From NCBI GenBank assembly GCA_050015675.1, contig JBEKAY010000011.1:1-64000 (forward strand): a DNA stretch of 64,000 nt, written 5' to 3'. This DNA is from Fen-1298 sp050015675 (GTDB lineage: Bacteria; Bacteroidota; Ignavibacteria; UBA10030). The notes below the pieces were generated by a model that saw nothing but the letters and a program-made list of their open reading frames with translations, ran no database searches and was not told the DNA's origin. Shown here one piece after another: positions 63,501 through 64,000 of this stretch (positions are counted from its first letter, which is position 1; every line of letters begins with the position of its first letter). The translations under genes and the position numbers were made by a program.

Positions 63501-64000
63501 CATTATTGCTAATTTCATTTACCTTTTGCGCAACGATCCCATCTTCGAACGCTGGTTCATGAAAATATACAATGTCATCGCAGATGACTTGGCAACCCCC
63601 CTGCCAAAGGAGTTGAATGTTATTAGCAAAGTCACTCTCGGAAGATCCTTCATCAGCAAAGCTCAGAAATGATCCTGGTGCCAGATCATGAACGATCTCT
63701 AACATAGCCGTGCCTTCATCTCCAGTATATCGATTGTTAACCACTTGCACTGGTGGTACTGATGGTAGTTCTCCTGCCATTCGAGAGACTTCAAGATGAG
63801 AAACGCCATCTGATATTATACCAACTCTTCTATTATTTCCGTTCACACCCCAGGTTGATCTTGCGATATCAGCTCTGTGGAAAACGTCTCCCTCGCTCGT
63901 TACGTTTACCAATGGCCGTTCTATCGCTCTTACAAACGAGACAAAGGATAAACTCTCAATATCAATCACAGAAGTCAGCGGCAGCCATCCGTCATACCTA
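60517..64000 (-). CDS. Subtilase-fold protease with Glu at the His position and type IX sorting domain (5' end outside window)
   Basis: At least 1,160 codons; the frame stays open to the window edge, so the N-terminus and signal peptide are missing. The protease domain has Asp in RVGIISDGVSH (codon 63808-63810), DEGTAMLEIVHDLAPG in place of HGTxVAGxxA (Glu at 63715-63717) and Ser in NPFYGTSAAAPHVA (62821-62823). An IPT/TIG-like domain (TTTSITPASKNAGDAQFSM) follows, then several HYDIN-like repeats (VTIWNKGTDTLKI; IKVVNSSVNTLTV). The last 80 residues are the type IX sorting domain (LAQNYPNPYNPSTTIQYGL ... KKMLLLK). Extracellular or cell-surface location is expected. Activity is uncertain because of the triad change. 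Confidence 0.85.
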   Translation of the reverse strand, partial: RYDGWLPLTSVIDIESLSFVSFVRAIERPLVNVTSEGDVFHRADIARSTWGVNGNNRRVGIISDGVSHLEVSRMAGELPSVPPVQVVNNRYTGDEGTAMLEIVHDLAPGSFLSFADEGSSESDFANNIQLLWQGGCQVICDDIVYFHEPAFEDGIVAQKVNEISNNGGIYVSSATNFRESHYIGDYYNNGNNWNRFNLSTGYSSYIQITVPPATTKTPIQTSTITLQWNDKYGQSSSDYDLYLYDAAINYVVKSSTTTQNGNADPYEIIQVTNSSPASVIYNVAVLNSNGAAPVRKLQLWVYNATLESSAQVFGSSSFGHSTASGCISVAAIDQDSSQRYYSSEGPALIYSFDATGKPTSYSQRTKPDLSALDGVQTYIGQQGYFSNPFYGTSAAAPHVAAVAALVWSADVSKPSSTIRFTLESSAINLPFSTSAKNNQYGEGCLDAYNALSQLIPLNPIPTTTSITPASKNAGDAQFSMTVNGTNFLSTSKVRLGGTDRTTSYVSSTQLTATIPASDMTTAETYNITVFNPTPGGGTSNAQIFMVIGTPNLVLSRPSVTMGSVTLNTLKTDTVTIWNKGTDTLKITNITSTNGQYSASPTVKNIPPNGSLIDTIKFIPTSIGSSTTKILIASNDVTTPDTINVSGFCSGTPNLVLSRSSVTMGNITLNTLKTDTVTIWNKGTDTLKIASITSTNGQYSASPTMKNIPPNGSLIDTIKFIPTSIGSSITKILIASNDVTTPDTINVNGSSPMPVLTTLKTSIVYSNVAKGTTKRDTIKVVNSSVNTLTVDSIYTKTSAFAVDRINGTVGTDTLKVVVSFAPIAIASYTDTLYLRNNSATPLVKIPLSGNSPTPTFLCNLTTISFGDVGIYDSAKTILKVTNSSANILTIDSIYTHSSVFTSLTSFSQATDKDTATMTVWFKPVTFGVFSDTLFLRNDSDTTLFRIPLSGRTPNSSISITPSSIAFGTVKKDSTKQLLFTITNSSISVLQIDSFYTKTKYFNVTKILAFGNVKQGDTTKVAIRFTPDSLRSYIDTMYIANNSLASPFKVPLSGNGTLTGIQEVAAETPTIYSLAQNYPNPYNPSTTIQYGLPVRSTVRLVIYNILGQVIKELVNIEQQAGIQSVVWNANVASGLYFYRLEATSKDNSSKRFVETKKMLLLK
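61765..62355 (-). repeat. Tandem 306-bp in-frame repeat in the protease gene
   Basis: 61765-62049 and 62071-62355 are nearly identical and offset by exactly 306 bp (102 codons), each encoding a HYDIN-like repeat (LVLSRxSVTMG ... KIASxxS/KITNIT). The near identity indicates recent duplication within the gene. Confidence 0.85.

Overview
The window reads as a chromosomal segment of a Gram-negative bacterium of the Bacteroidota/Chlorobiota/Ignavibacteriota assemblage, most likely an Ignavibacteria-like lineage (inference). Three very large secreted proteins end in the type IX secretion (Por) sorting domain with the NYPNPxNPST signature. A fourth secreted protein ends in a FlgD-like domain. There are two TonB-dependent receptors, TamB, BamA-like barrels and split heptose (RfaE1/RfaE2) enzymes. 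One riboswitch promoter carries a Bacteroidota-like TAnnTTTG -10 box. No tRNA, rRNA, CRISPR array, prophage or intact transposase was recognised.

Layout. 0-8.4 kb (+): the 3' end of acetate kinase, an alpha-glucan phosphorylase, a class III nucleotide cyclase fused to TPRs, NusB, an MFS transporter and a PstS-like lipoprotein. 8.4-20.5 kb (-): an envelope block reading RfaE1, RfaE2, TamB, RNase R, and a gluzincin/TolB-propeller/beta-barrel protein. A REP/MITE-like element lies between tamB and rnr. 20.8-27.5 kb (+): a thiamine unit of promoter, TPP riboswitch, intrinsic terminator, two TonB receptors, thiamine pyrophosphokinase and a sodium:solute symporter-like permease. 27.5-32.1 kb (-): two secreted proteins, one beta-helix and one with lamin-tail domains. 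32.3-35.7 kb (+): peptidase T and an OPT-family oligopeptide transporter behind a palindrome. 35.9-45.5 kb (-): a three-cohesin-like-domain surface protein and a 2,262-residue protein with a dockerin-like module, both with type IX sorting domains. 45.5-46.9 kb: a gene-poor stretch full of hairpin repeats. 46.9-50.7 kb: YjbQ, twin SpoIIAA/STAS-like proteins, a decayed sppA, and a coiled-coil membrane protein overlapping a lipoprotein gene. 51-60.3 kb: class II aldolase, a DEAD-box helicase, a TrkA/RCK potassium channel, a decayed Gfo/Idh/MocA oxidoreductase, pdxJ, a bactofilin-like/barrel protein, a CDF-like transporter and a Cho-like GIY-YIG nuclease. 60.5-64 kb (-): a subtilase-fold protease truncated by the window edge.

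Most interesting points. (1) The thiamine unit has an SSS-family permease where Bacteroidota usually have PnuT, making it a candidate thiamine symporter. (2) Cohesin-like and dockerin-like modules lie on adjacent type IX-exported proteins, suggesting a cell-surface scaffold. (3) The protease has Glu where subtilases have the catalytic His. (4) Two gene remnants (sppA and a Gfo/Idh/MocA oxidoreductase) and two dispersed hairpin-repeat families point to ongoing local decay and repeat mobility.
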